Below are positions 23,970 through 32,721 of a DNA stretch of 32,963 bases, in pieces; the stretch's first letter is position 1, and each line of letters opens with the position of its first letter. Origin of the DNA: Nostoc sp. WHI. Lineage in GTDB: Bacteria > Cyanobacteriota > Cyanobacteriia > Cyanobacteriales > Nostocaceae. The notes under the pieces were generated by a model that was not told the DNA's origin, did no database searches, and was given only the letters and a program-made list of their open reading frames with translations. Both the position numbers and the translations under genes were made by a program. The stretch is from the NCBI RefSeq assembly GCF_015714725.1, contig NZ_WBKM01000053.1, positions 1 to 32,963 on the forward strand, given 5' to 3'.

Positions 23970-23998
23970 TTAGCCTTCAGCCTAATGCTGAAGGCTAA
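23970..23998. terminator. 12-bp hairpin beyond the dxr 3' end
   Basis: TTAGCCTTCAGC and GCTGAAGGCTAA form a perfect stem with a CTAAT loop, 57 bases past the dxr stop on the minus strand. No U-tract follows, so it may be an intergenic repeat that also limits the transcript. Confidence 0.4.
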
Positions 23999-24054
23999 AC
24001 AAGAATTGGTTAAAAGCCAGAAAATCTGCCTTTTGGGTATCTGAGTGAAGGTTA

Positions 24055-25251
24055 TTAGCGCAGAGAAATTATCCGCGAGTGAGTTTCTAACTTTTCAGTC
24101 GCTATTAAAACTTCTTGTCTTGCCCATTTGTCTGCTGCTAAAATATCATCTAAAGAGGGATTTGCACAGTTATCATTTTGATGGCGATCGCACACCGATT
24201 CGATACACCTGGGAATATCTAAAAACCGAATTTTTTCTTCTAAAAATAAAGCCACAGCTTGTTCATTTGCGGCATTCAACACAGCTGGCATCGAACCACC
24301 AGCTTTACCCACAGCATAAGCCAACTGCATACAAGGATACTTTTGATGATCTGGTTCACGGAAAGTTAAATTTCCAGCTTTTACTAAATCTAATCGTTGC
24401 CAGTCAGTGTAGATGCGATCGGGCCAAGATAGAGCATACAGCAAAGGTAAACGCATATCCGGCCAACCGAGTTGAGCTAAAACTGAAGTATCTTGCAGTT
24501 CTATTAGCGAGTGAATAATGCTTTGGGGATGAATGACAATTTCGATATTGTCATAATCTAATCCAAATAAAAAGTGAGCTTCAATTACTTCCAGTCCTTT
24601 ATTCATCAAAGTAGCAGAATCTACAGTGATTTTACGCCCCATAGACCAATTAGGATGCTTCAAGGCATCAGCAACGGTTACATCTGCTAACTTTTCTACA
24701 TCCCAGTCTCGGAAAGCTCCACCAGACGCAGTGAGCAAAATTTTCCGTAAGCCAGCCTTGGGCACACCTTGGAGGCATTGAAATATTGCGGAATGTTCGG
24801 AATCGGCTGGGAGTAATTTTACACCGTGTTTTTCGACTAGAGGTAGAACCACAGGGGCGCCAGCAATCAGGGTTTCTTTGTTCGCTAGGGCGATATCTTT
24901 ACCAGCTTCAATTGCAGCGATCGTCGGTAGCAAGCCAGCACAACCCACGATTCCAGTCACAACCGTTTGGGCATCGCCGTAGCGGGCGACTTCGATCACT
25001 CCAGCTTCACCAGCCAGGAGAATCGGTTGGGGATCGAGGTCTTTGATCGCTTCTTTGAGTGCTGGCAATTTCTCTTCTGAGCAAATCGCTGCTATTTTGG
25101 GTCGAAACTGCCGAATTTGAGCAGCCAACATTTCAACATTTCGCCCAGCTGCTAATCCCACAATCCGAAACTGATCCGGGTACTGGGTGACAATATCTAG
25201 AGTCTGAGTACCAATAGAACCAGTGGAACCAACAAGAGTAATCGCTTTCAC
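24055..25251 (-). CDS. dxr: 1-deoxy-D-xylulose 5-phosphate reductoisomerase
   Basis: Dxr converts 1-deoxy-D-xylulose 5-phosphate to 2-C-methyl-D-erythritol 4-phosphate with NADPH, the committed step of the MEP isoprenoid pathway, which feeds chlorophyll and carotenoid synthesis. The 398-residue protein is full length. It has the cofactor motif [12 protein letters not shown] (8-19), ANKETL, the metal-binding region [13 protein letters not shown], the loop [10 protein letters not shown], and [28 protein letters not shown]. The start is a GTG at 25251, directly before the first strand, with no obvious Shine-Dalgarno sequence. It appears to be transcribed alone. Confidence 0.97.
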   Translation of the reverse strand: MKAITLVGSTGSIGTQTLDIVTQYPDQFRIVGLAAGRNVEMLAAQIRQFRPKIAAICSEEKLPALKEAIKDLDPQPILLAGEAGVIEVARYGDAQTVVTGIVGCAGLLPTIAAIEAGKDIALANKETLIAGAPVVLPLVEKHGVKLLPADSEHSAIFQCLQGVPKAGLRKILLTASGGAFRDWDVEKLADVTVADALKHPNWSMGRKITVDSATLMNKGLEVIEAHFLFGLDYDNIEIVIHPQSIIHSLIELQDTSVLAQLGWPDMRLPLLYALSWPDRIYTDWQRLDLVKAGNLTFREPDHQKYPCMQLAYAVGKAGGSMPAVLNAANEQAVALFLEEKIRFLDIPRCIESVCDRHQNDNCANPSLDDILAADKWARQEVLIATEKLETHSRIISLR

Positions 25252-25345
25252 AATTGTTTAAGGATTTAGAAACAACTCCCACTATAAATTGCTTAGGACT
25301 CTTTAATAAGACTAATCACTATAATCAATACACTGACACAGAGCC

Positions 25346-25363
25346 ACCGTATACACACAAGTC
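25346..25363. repeat. Solo terminal repeat of the 19807 MITE family
   Basis: ACCGTATACACACAAGTC matches the MITE end ACGGTGTACACACAAGTC at 16 of 18 positions, followed by the same GAAAA. No opposite end was found within several hundred bases. It looks like a deleted or decayed element. Confidence 0.6.
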
Positions 25364-25403
25364 GAAAATTTCCTATATAAATTGACCCTACAACCTACAA
25401 ATC

Positions 25404-25490
25404 AAAACCTCACCCTCGCTTTACCCAAGGGTAAATCTTTCCCTCTCCTTAGTAAGGAGAGGGATGTCCGCCAGGACAGGGTGAGGTTTT
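25404..25490. repeat. 87-bp compound hairpin element (AAAACCTCACCCT ends)
   Basis: AAAACCTCACCCT and AGGGTGAGGTTTT form a 13-bp terminal inversion. Inside are TTTACCC-AA-GGGTAAA, CCCTCTCCTTA-GTAAGGAGAGGG and TGTCC-GCCA-GGACA. A run of T follows on the plus strand. It is a dispersed intergenic repeat and could terminate transcription. Confidence 0.75.
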
Positions 25491-25605
25491 TCTTTTTTTT
25501 GGGGTGATTAGATGTGTTTGATATGCAAAATTTTACTCATAAATTGCTGTGTTGCATTCAGAGATAAGAGGATGGATAAAGGAGTTTGTTAAAGCACTCA
25601 AGCCT

Positions 25606-26913
25606 ATGGTCAAAGTTCAGATAGTTATAAAAAAAGTTTTATGGAAAAATGATTTCCTGTTTCCAGCAGCAATATGGCTTGCCAGCCGAATATTCATCTG
25701 GACAGCTATGTTGCTGGTTGCACCAAAGCTACCGTTATCAGCAAAAGAATTTTTGCCCCACTTTGGCTGGGGGGTTTTTGATGCCTGGGATAGTACACAT
25801 TATCGGGCGATCGCTATTTCTGGCTATGAATTTGTGAATGACGGCAAGCAACATAATCTCGCCTTTTTTCCCCTTTTTCCCTTACACATCTGGCTTTTAA
25901 TGAAGCTGGGCTTGCCGTTTGAATTAGCAGGCATCTTAGTAAACAACCTGGGATTTTTCGCAGCACTTTACTGTTTGTACTTTTGGATCAAAGCGGATTA
26001 TGGCATCAGTGCAGCGCAGTGGGTAACTGCTGTGGTTTCCTGGTATCCATCATCCATGTTTACGGGGGTGATTTATACAGAGGGGTTGTATTTGTTTTTG
26101 AGTACGGCAACTTTGCGGGCTTTTGATCAAAAACAATATGGCTGGACTGCCCTTTGGGGCGCAATGGCGACAGCAACACGTCCCACAGGTATGGCACTAA
26201 TTCCGGCGTTGGCGATCGCAGCCTGGAAAGAACGCAGACCCCCCGTTGCCTATATTGCTGGTCTTACTACCGCTATTGGTGTACTTTTGTTCAGTTTGTA
26301 TTGTGCAATTTATTTTGGCAACCCTTTAGCTTTTATCGAAGCACAACGGGGATGGCGACCAACTCTTGGGTTTGATTGGCAGGGTTGGTTAAATATGCTT
26401 ATGCAAATTGCAGTTGGCACAAAGAATTGGCAATATGGTTGGGTTCAAAACTCCTCTGGCGGGATTCAAGACCCTTGGTATCTCTTGTTATTTGGCGTGG
26501 TTGTTGCCAGTGCCTATCTTTTATGGCATTTCCGTCAACATTTTAACTTTGTGAAATTAGTCTATGGCTTTTATGCTTTAATCTTATTTTTGTTGATCCT
26601 GGCGAGTGAGCAATGGATCAATAACTTGCTCAACCTGGTGATGGTTTTGGGCGGTGGCTATGTGTTGTGGCGCTTACGCACCCAACTGACACCAGTTACA
26701 GTTATCTATGGCTTTTGCGGGATTTGTTTACTGCTAGCCTCTGGAGGTATCATTTCCTTGAGCCGTCTCGCCTATGGTATTGTGCCTCTGAATATAGCCA
26801 TTGGTGTGCTATTGTCTCGCCATCCTCGTCAGGGATATTTAATTTTGGGCGTCTTTATGACATTACTAGCCAAAATAGCTGTAGGATTTGCCCAAGAGCA
26901 TTGGGTTGGTTAG
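25606..26913 (+). CDS. PIG-V-like GT-C membrane mannosyltransferase
   Basis: A 435-residue polytopic membrane protein with roughly ten or more hydrophobic segments. The N-terminal loop holds DAWDSTHYRAIAISGYEF and, after about 20 residues, AFFPLFPLHIW, matching the WDxxxYxxIAxxGY...FFPLYP pattern of PIG-V-type mannosyltransferases. These use lipid-linked sugars on the outer face of the membrane. Acceptor and donor are unknown. I use the ATG at 25606; an upstream GTG at 25549 is in frame but neither has a clear Shine-Dalgarno sequence. It is followed on the same strand by the doubled EamA transporter, and then, opposite strand, by a GT39 enzyme. Confidence 0.85.
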   Translation: MVKVQIVIKKVLWKNDFLFPAAIWLASRIFIWTAMLLVAPKLPLSAKEFLPHFGWGVFDAWDSTHYRAIAISGYEFVNDGKQHNLAFFPLFPLHIWLLMKLGLPFELAGILVNNLGFFAALYCLYFWIKADYGISAAQWVTAVVSWYPSSMFTGVIYTEGLYLFLSTATLRAFDQKQYGWTALWGAMATATRPTGMALIPALAIAAWKERRPPVAYIAGLTTAIGVLLFSLYCAIYFGNPLAFIEAQRGWRPTLGFDWQGWLNMLMQIAVGTKNWQYGWVQNSSGGIQDPWYLLLFGVVVASAYLLWHFRQHFNFVKLVYGFYALILFLLILASEQWINNLLNLVMVLGGGYVLWRLRTQLTPVTVIYGFCGICLLLASGGIISLSRLAYGIVPLNIAIGVLLSRHPRQGYLILGVFMTLLAKIAVGFAQEHWVG

Positions 26914-26988
26914 TGGGTTTGATCCATTAAGTAAGTAGGTGAGAATAAATCAAAGTAGATTAAGTAATGTAAAAATCTTGAGATGAGT

Positions 26989-27040
26989 TTGTAGTGAGGG
27001 CTTCAGCCCTCAAATTAGGACTAAAGTCCTTACTACAAAC
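26989..27040. repeat. 52-bp palindromic repeat (TTTGTAGTGAGG ends)
   Basis: TTTGTAGTGAGG and CCTTACTACAAA pair at the ends with one mismatch; TGAGGGCT-TC-AGCCCTCA and GGACTAAAGTCC are hairpins inside. It lies between the PIG-V-like and EamA genes and is of a type scattered in Nostoc intergenic DNA. Confidence 0.75.
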
Positions 27041-27106
27041 ATTGAATTATTCACGCCGCTCCATTAGTTAATTTTTATTTGTAAGAAGTTGAATTTAACC
27101 TTCCTA

Positions 27107-29035
27107 ATGAATGTATCCAATCAAACGAAGATAGCGCTTACTTCATTATTGGTAGGTGTAAGTGCCATATCTTTTGGTTCTATTTTCATGAGATTGAGCG
27201 AAACTGAACTCAGCCCCAATGCGACTGTATTTAATCGCTTTTGGCTTGGTAGTGTAGTATTCTTGCTCTGGTATGGATACAAAGCAATACGGCAGCGATT
27301 TTCCTTAGACAAACCTGTAGAACAGCAGGCTTACACTAGCCAGGATCTGTGCCTATTGCTAAGTGCTGGGATCTCTTGGGCTGGCACTTTGGTCTTCTTG
27401 GCTTGGTCGTTGACTCAAACTAGCGTCGCTATCTCTGGTGTTTTACATAATCTCGCCCCCATATTTACTAGCTTAGGAATGTGGCTATTATTTCGTCACT
27501 GTTTTGATCGCCAATTCCTGATTGGGATGGTGATCGCCCTTGGGGGAGCGATCGCTATTGAATTTGAGCAATTGCAAATCGGCACTGGCGAAGTTCAAGG
27601 AGGTTTAGCTGCGCTCATTTCGGCAATTTTTTTGGGCATATACCTGCTTTTAGTAGAAAAATTGCGAACCAAATTTACCTCGGTAATAATTCAGTTATGG
27701 ATCTGTGCGATCGCAGCTTTAGTCATCTTCCCCATACTTTTATTTACTCAAGATCAGCTTTTTCCCTCTACAGTCAATGGGTGGCTTTGGGTCATTTCTC
27801 TAGCCCTGATTTGCCAAGTTTTCGGACATGGACTTTTGACCTATAGCCTTGCCAAGTTTTCCTCTGTGGTTGTATCCTTAGTGCATTTGTTAGAGCCAGT
27901 ATTTAGCGGCATTTTCGCTCTGGTAATATTTTCTGAAAAGTTAAGTTTTTTAAATTTAGTGGGTTTTTCTGTAGTTTTAATCGGTTTATACTTAGCCATA
28001 TCTAGCCAAACTGCCATTAATTATCCGTTCCAGGAATCAGTCAAAACTATTGTTAATACTTTCGTTAAAAGTATGACGATCAAACTGTCATTACTAAAGC
28101 AGCAGTTCTCCAAAACACCTGCTTTACTAGGCTCTATCTCATTATTTTTTGCTCTAATTCCCATATCTTTAGCACCATCTCTGACAAAATTGTCCGAACA
28201 AGAAATTGGTGCAAATGCCGTAGGATTTCATCGCAGTTGGATCGCCGCAGTTGTCTTTGGGCTGTGGAACGGACTTGATGTTTTGCGCCGCCAACAATCT
28301 GATCATCAACTTATAGAACAGAAGCCTTTTACAAAACTGGATGTGTGGCTGTTGTTGGCAATGGGAACTGCTTCAACCATCTCCCTTTTGTTGTGGGCTT
28401 GGTCGCTGAGTCAAACTAGCGTTGCTAACGTTGCTTTACTGTCTAATTTAAATCCCTTATTCGTTGCTGCGGCTGGGTATCTGTTATTTGGTCGGCGCTT
28501 CGATAACAGATTTATTATTGGTATGGTCATGGCGCTTTTAGGAGCGATCGCTTTTGAGGTTCATAAGATGCAATTTGCCAATAGCCAAATACTTGGTGAT
28601 GCGCTAGCATTTTTGACTGCGATTTTCATCGCCACCTATTTGCTGCTAATAGAACAACTCCAAACCCGATTTACTACCGCAACCATAATGCTCTGGCGTT
28701 GTGGAGTCAGTACAATATTTTTGTTGCCCCTGCTTCCATTCATCGAAGAGAGATTGTTTCCCTATTCTTGGATGGGGTGGTTTTTGATCATTTTTCAAGC
28801 TCTCTTCTGCCAAGTATTGGGGCAAGGACTTGTAACCTATAGCCTCAGCAAACTCTCGTCAGGTGTCGTCGCCGTTACCCTTCTCTTCAATCCAGTCCTA
28901 GCCTCTATCTTTGCTTGGTTCATTTTTTCAGAACAGGTAGGTTTATTTGACTGGGTGACTTTTGCCGTAATTTTGGTAGGTGTCTATCTAGCTCAATCTA
29001 GTCAGTCTGCTGTTACAACAAACGAAGGCTCGTAA
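27107..29035 (+). CDS. Doubled DMT (EamA) transporter, four EamA domains
   Basis: A 642-residue membrane protein made of two complete ten-helix DMT transporters in tandem (about 5-305 and 330-635), i.e. four EamA domains and about 20 helices. The halves align along their length: WSLTQTSVA / WSLSQTSVA, YLLLVEKLRTKFT / YLLLIEQLQTRFT, LLTYSLAKFSS / LVTYSLSKLSS, FSEKLSFLNLVGF / FSEQVGLFDWVTF. EamA proteins usually have ten helices and export metabolites or flip lipid-linked sugars. A hydrophilic linker joins the halves. I choose ATG 27107 over an in-frame TTG at 27089. Substrate unknown. Confidence 0.9.
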   Translation: MNVSNQTKIALTSLLVGVSAISFGSIFMRLSETELSPNATVFNRFWLGSVVFLLWYGYKAIRQRFSLDKPVEQQAYTSQDLCLLLSAGISWAGTLVFLAWSLTQTSVAISGVLHNLAPIFTSLGMWLLFRHCFDRQFLIGMVIALGGAIAIEFEQLQIGTGEVQGGLAALISAIFLGIYLLLVEKLRTKFTSVIIQLWICAIAALVIFPILLFTQDQLFPSTVNGWLWVISLALICQVFGHGLLTYSLAKFSSVVVSLVHLLEPVFSGIFALVIFSEKLSFLNLVGFSVVLIGLYLAISSQTAINYPFQESVKTIVNTFVKSMTIKLSLLKQQFSKTPALLGSISLFFALIPISLAPSLTKLSEQEIGANAVGFHRSWIAAVVFGLWNGLDVLRRQQSDHQLIEQKPFTKLDVWLLLAMGTASTISLLLWAWSLSQTSVANVALLSNLNPLFVAAAGYLLFGRRFDNRFIIGMVMALLGAIAFEVHKMQFANSQILGDALAFLTAIFIATYLLLIEQLQTRFTTATIMLWRCGVSTIFLLPLLPFIEERLFPYSWMGWFLIIFQALFCQVLGQGLVTYSLSKLSSGVVAVTLLFNPVLASIFAWFIFSEQVGLFDWVTFAVILVGVYLAQSSQSAVTTNEGS

Positions 29036-29065
29036 CACTATCACAGGTATTAAACTTTTGTTTTG

Positions 29066-29156
29066 GGCGTTGCTGAATTAAGGGATGAATGTCTCACGCA
29101 AAGGCGTAAAGGCGCAAAGGAAAATCCATAAAATCATCCCGCATTTATGCAACGCC
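29066..29156. mobile_element. 91-bp MITE with GGCGTTGC ends and 8-bp target duplication
   Basis: The left end GGCGTTGC-N8-GGGATGA and the right end are inverted copies (15 of the 23 outer bases identical in two blocks). TTGTTTTG flanks both sides (29058-29065 and 29157-29164). The interior carries GGCGTAAAGGCGCAAAGG, a heptamer-like repeat. Ends beginning GGCGTTGCTGA occur on cyanobacterial insertion sequences. No coding capacity. Confidence 0.8.
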
Positions 29157-29179
29157 TTGTTTTGCTAGAATTATTTAAT

Positions 29180-30742
29180 TTATGGTGAAATCAGTGTAAA
29201 TCCTTTAGCTGTTCCTTCAATTTTACTACCAGTTAAATTGATTTGCTGTAAAGCCACATTGTCTAACAGCAAATAAGATTTATTAGATAACATTTTTTGT
29301 AAAATTGGCACAGTTGCAGGAATTACTTTGCAATCGCTGTAAAAGTCTAAACTAGGACGCCCATAAGCAAAAGAAGTATAGATTTGTGTTCCTGGTGAAA
29401 CATTTGCCCGAATTAAGTCCGCTACTGGTTTAACCGGGAAAGCTTCATTTAATTCCCAAATCCATGATTGCGAACTCATTAACAGTGCTAAAACTAAATA
29501 CATCCCAGAAAATAACACTGGAATAAAGTTGCGATCGCGTTGTTTAATTAGCCATGCTGCGGTAGACATACTTATTGCCAAAACAATGCTCATTACTATT
29601 AGAATAGGCTCCTTATTTGCAAGAATAAAATAAACACAACCTCCTAAACCAGCAATAGCAATAATAGCTATAAATATTGTCAAACTCCGCACCATAAAAT
29701 GACCATACTGCCAAATTTCGCTAAGTTTAGCACCAATTGCCAAAGCTAAAAATGGATATACAGGCATAACATACCACGGGAGTTTAGTTCTCATCAAAGA
29801 GATAGTTACTAAATAAACAATTGTGCCAATAAGAATTAGGCTACCCCAACTAGTATGACGTTTTTTCCAAGCTAGATAAAAACCTCCTGGTAAAAATAAT
29901 AGCCAAGGAAAACTATACTTAATTAAGTCTATTAAATAGTACCAGGGAGGGCCACTATGACCTTCAACAACTTGTGTAAGGCGATCAAAGGTTTGTGCTT
30001 GAAAATTCACTTGGAAGAAATTTTCACCATAATGTTGCCATTGAGCAGCAAACCAAGCGATCGCAGGTGCATTTCCTAAAAACATTCCCCCTAATAAATA
30101 GGGACTTGTTAACAAAGCAAACTGCCGATCTGCAATGAGGAATAAACAAGCGATCGCCCCTAGCGGCAAAACTATCATCCCTTTAGTTAGAGTGATTAAC
30201 CCTAGACAAAATCCCACACCTAGAGCATATCTTCGATTTTGACGCGCCTTCAAAAGACAAAATAACAACAGCAAGAAAAAGGTAATAGTTGTACCATCTA
30301 ACATTGCTAACCGTCCATGACGCACCACAGGCAACATTGTCAAGTAAACTAAAGCAGAAAATAGAGCTGGTAAACTTTGGTTAAAAAGCAAACATCCCAC
30401 CAAGTAAAGCAAAGGCACTCCCCAGGCAGTTAACAATGCACCCGGTAAACGTGTTGTCCACTCATTCACGCCTCCGACAGAGTAAGTCCAAGCAATTAGC
30501 AAGTGCATCAGGGGGGGCTTATTATGATAAGGTTCACCTCCCAAGGTGGGATAAAGCCAATGCATTGAACCAAGTGGAGCGCGCCAAATTTCACGGGCAA
30601 CCTGTGCAATAGTACCTTCATCCCAATCTCGTAAAGGAGAGTTTCCCAAAAATATCAGCCATAGAACTAGAGATATTACAAGCAAGCTAAATAACCATTC
30701 TTTTTCTCGGAATAGACGCATATTTAAAATTGGGATAATCAT
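29180..30742 (-). CDS. GT39 family membrane glycosyltransferase (ArnT/PMT-like)
   Basis: A 520-residue integral membrane glycosyltransferase of the GT-C fold. The first extracytoplasmic loop has LRDWDEGTIAQVAREI (about 37-52), with the acidic motif typical of the family, followed by GEPYHNKPPLMHLLI. Many hydrophobic segments run to about residue 430 and a soluble domain ends the protein. Such enzymes move a sugar from a polyprenyl-phosphate donor to lipid or protein acceptors. ATG 30742 is chosen because GGAGG lies 6 bases upstream on the minus strand; nine more residues are open to 30769. It is convergent with the EamA transporter gene. Confidence 0.9.
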   Translation of the reverse strand: MIIPILNMRLFREKEWLFSLLVISLVLWLIFLGNSPLRDWDEGTIAQVAREIWRAPLGSMHWLYPTLGGEPYHNKPPLMHLLIAWTYSVGGVNEWTTRLPGALLTAWGVPLLYLVGCLLFNQSLPALFSALVYLTMLPVVRHGRLAMLDGTTITFFLLLLFCLLKARQNRRYALGVGFCLGLITLTKGMIVLPLGAIACLFLIADRQFALLTSPYLLGGMFLGNAPAIAWFAAQWQHYGENFFQVNFQAQTFDRLTQVVEGHSGPPWYYLIDLIKYSFPWLLFLPGGFYLAWKKRHTSWGSLILIGTIVYLVTISLMRTKLPWYVMPVYPFLALAIGAKLSEIWQYGHFMVRSLTIFIAIIAIAGLGGCVYFILANKEPILIVMSIVLAISMSTAAWLIKQRDRNFIPVLFSGMYLVLALLMSSQSWIWELNEAFPVKPVADLIRANVSPGTQIYTSFAYGRPSLDFYSDCKVIPATVPILQKMLSNKSYLLLDNVALQQINLTGSKIEGTAKGFTLISP

Positions 30743-31038
30743 CTCAAACCTCCAGGATATCCCCACCAAAGCTATACTCAGCTAAGGCTGATTATGGCAG
30801 TGAATAATATTGCTAATTATGTCTCTAAAGTACTCACGAATAATATTTTTTTGATGGCATGAGAACAAAACTGAATCAGCTTAATGAGCTTGGTTGGATG
30901 ATTGGTGTGAGAACTATAATGCAATGGGTTTTAGTTAAGATATCAGCAATTCTCAGGTAATTAACGCATTAGCTAGAATGGTACATTTATACTTTTATAC
31001 ATAAGATTGTAATTCAAAGAGATAAAAAGCAAATTCTC
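30743..31038. other. Spacer between the Uma2 and GT39 genes
   Basis: 296 AT-rich bases without a recognised gene, repeat or terminator. It should contain the promoter of the GT39 gene. Confidence 0.5.
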
Positions 31039-31590
31039 TTAACTATTAATAATTTGTTCCACCGCAACAGAAACATCTGGGAATGCAATCGGTTGAATAG
31101 TTCCCGCAGTTAATGTTAATTTTGTCGCGTACTCTCCATCTAAGATTTCTCGAAATACCACTAGGTTTAACTTTTTTAAATTAACAATCCAATATTCTGA
31201 GATACCTGCTTGCGCGTAGATTTTGCTTTTTGTCTCTAAATCTTTTTCTAAACTAGAGTTAGCGTACTCAATCAACCAGAAAATATTTTCTGCATAGGGA
31301 TGATGCTGTCGATACTCGCGTCCTAAAGGTTGGACAATGGCAATATCTGGTTCTGGTTCCGAGTCGTTGGGTAAGGTAATTGGTTTAGCTTGACGAATTT
31401 TGGCGCGTCCAGCCAATAACTTTGCTAGATAGTCCCCAGCTTCACCACTACTATAAGCATGGGGTTCTCCTTCTGGCGACATTTCGACAATTTCTCCATT
31501 GAGTAGTTCAACTTTGCGATCGCTTAAAATGCCAGCATCAATCATGCGGTGATATTCGTCAATCGTCCACTTAGCAACTATCACAGTCAT
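31039..31590 (-). CDS. Uma2 family restriction endonuclease-like protein
   Basis: A 183-residue protein of the Uma2 (DUF820) family, which is greatly expanded in cyanobacteria and has a PD-(D/E)xK nuclease fold. It shows the N-terminal WTIDEYHRMIDAGILSDRKVELLNGEIVEMSPEGEPHA block, the acidic EPDIAIVQ and the LIEYANSSLEKDLETKSKIYAQAGISEYWIVN block containing the E...K residues of the fold. Biological role unknown; many copies are encoded by mobile or repeat-rich regions. The ATG is at 31590. It is divergent from the RTX gene. Confidence 0.92.
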   Translation of the reverse strand: MTVIVAKWTIDEYHRMIDAGILSDRKVELLNGEIVEMSPEGEPHAYSSGEAGDYLAKLLAGRAKIRQAKPITLPNDSEPEPDIAIVQPLGREYRQHHPYAENIFWLIEYANSSLEKDLETKSKIYAQAGISEYWIVNLKKLNLVVFREILDGEYATKLTLTAGTIQPIAFPDVSVAVEQIINS

Positions 31591-31695
31591 GACGATTTAT
31601 TCCTCCCAATGATTCTTTATATTCTCCCATTTTAAAAGCACTTCAGGTCTGATTTAAAATCAGTCGATTGAATAAATACGAATGGCCCTGACACT

Positions 31696-32340
31696 TTGAT
31701 TGACTACAATCGCTCTTTCGGCTATAGTTACTTTACTCTGGTTACCATCAACGGATTTGACGGTGACGACATTATCATTGGGCAAGATTTTTTTAGTAAC
31801 TATAATATCTTCGGAGGTGCTGGCAACGATATCATCGTTGGCGGTTTTTACGGTAATGTCCTTATAGGCGACGATATCATCGGCGGCGTTGGTGGTAACG
31901 ATTTGCTCGCTGGGAGGGATGGCACAGATTCCCTCTATGGCAATGGTGGCAACGATACTCTCTATGGCTATGGTGGCAATGATAAACTCATTGGGGATGT
32001 TGGCACTGATGAGCTCACTGGGGGTGCTGGCAACGATATTTTCCAGTATTTTTCAGTTTCAGATAGTAAACCTGGTTTGTCACGAGATATTATCAAAGAC
32101 TTTGTTGGAAACGGTAACTTACCCGGTGACAGAATCGATATATCTAACATAGACGCTAACACTACTATAGGAGGCGACCAAGCTTTCACTTACATTGGGA
32201 CTCGCGCATTCACCGCAGCAGGTCAAATCCGTTATTCTGGAGGTATTTTCCAAGGTAACACTGATAGTAATCTAGCGGCTAATTTCGAGATTAAGCTTGA
32301 AGGATCACCACTACTAGTGGCAAGCGATATTATCGTTTAA
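31696..32340 (+). CDS. RTX-type calcium-binding repeat protein (short, possibly 5'-truncated)
   Basis: A 214-residue protein with hemolysin-type repeats such as GGAGNDIIVGG, GNGGNDTLYGYGGND and GGAGNDIF (about 38-115). It ends in the familiar cyanobacterial tail with DIIKDFVGNGNLPGDRIDIS and AFTAAGQIRYSGGIFQGNTD. These repeats bind calcium and are usually secreted by type I systems. No ATG exists in frame; the first usable codon is TTG 31696. The frame upstream, back to a stop at 31669, already reads NGPDTL, repeat-like, so the gene may be the 3' end of a larger one. A detached repeat fragment lies at 32493. Confidence 0.7.
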   Translation: MIDYNRSFGYSYFTLVTINGFDGDDIIIGQDFFSNYNIFGGAGNDIIVGGFYGNVLIGDDIIGGVGGNDLLAGRDGTDSLYGNGGNDTLYGYGGNDKLIGDVGTDELTGGAGNDIFQYFSVSDSKPGLSRDIIKDFVGNGNLPGDRIDISNIDANTTIGGDQAFTYIGTRAFTAAGQIRYSGGIFQGNTDSNLAANFEIKLEGSPLLVASDIIV

Positions 32341-32492
32341 TAGAGTTCTTGCAAAATTCCTTAACAGCCCCACTTTTCAGGGAGTTCCAAAGAATAAATT
32401 ATTCCAAAAAAAGAAGAGACGGGTTGATTTAAAGAATGATAATCATTTAAGGGGGAGAAAAGGGCAAGCCCTTTTCTCTCCGTCATTTATGC
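32341..32492. other. Spacer with a 10-bp hairpin between RTX segments
   Basis: GAGAAAAGGG (32455-32464) and CCCTTTTCTC (32469-32478) form a perfect stem with a CAAG loop. No gene is seen. It separates the complete RTX frame from the RTX fragment downstream and may belong to an inserted repeat. Confidence 0.55.
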
Positions 32493-32609
32493 AATGATAC
32501 GCTCAATGGTGGTGCTGGCAACGATACTCTGATTGGCGGCGCTGGCAATGATATCCTAGTGGGCGGCAGTGGCAAGGATACACTCGCAGGCAATACGGGA
32601 AGCGAGTGA
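32493..32609 (+). pseudogene. RTX repeat gene fragment
   Basis: An open frame without a start codon reads [20 protein letters not shown], then [18 protein letters not shown] and a TGA stop. These are perfect RTX nonapeptide repeats, closely like those of the gene just upstream. It is a remnant of a longer RTX gene or of a tandem duplication. Confidence 0.75.
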
Positions 32610-32721
32610 TTCAGGATTGCTATAGTGTCTCGTAAAGAAGCAATTGCAAGACTTTGCGATCGCGTCGCAAGTCTCGCAATGACCTTATGATATGTTATTA
32701 ATTCTGCATAGATACTTATTT

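Noticed and set aside
24045..24518. 157-residue plus-strand frame opposite dxr
   Set aside because: It is antisense to the strongly conserved dxr gene and has no recognisable features.
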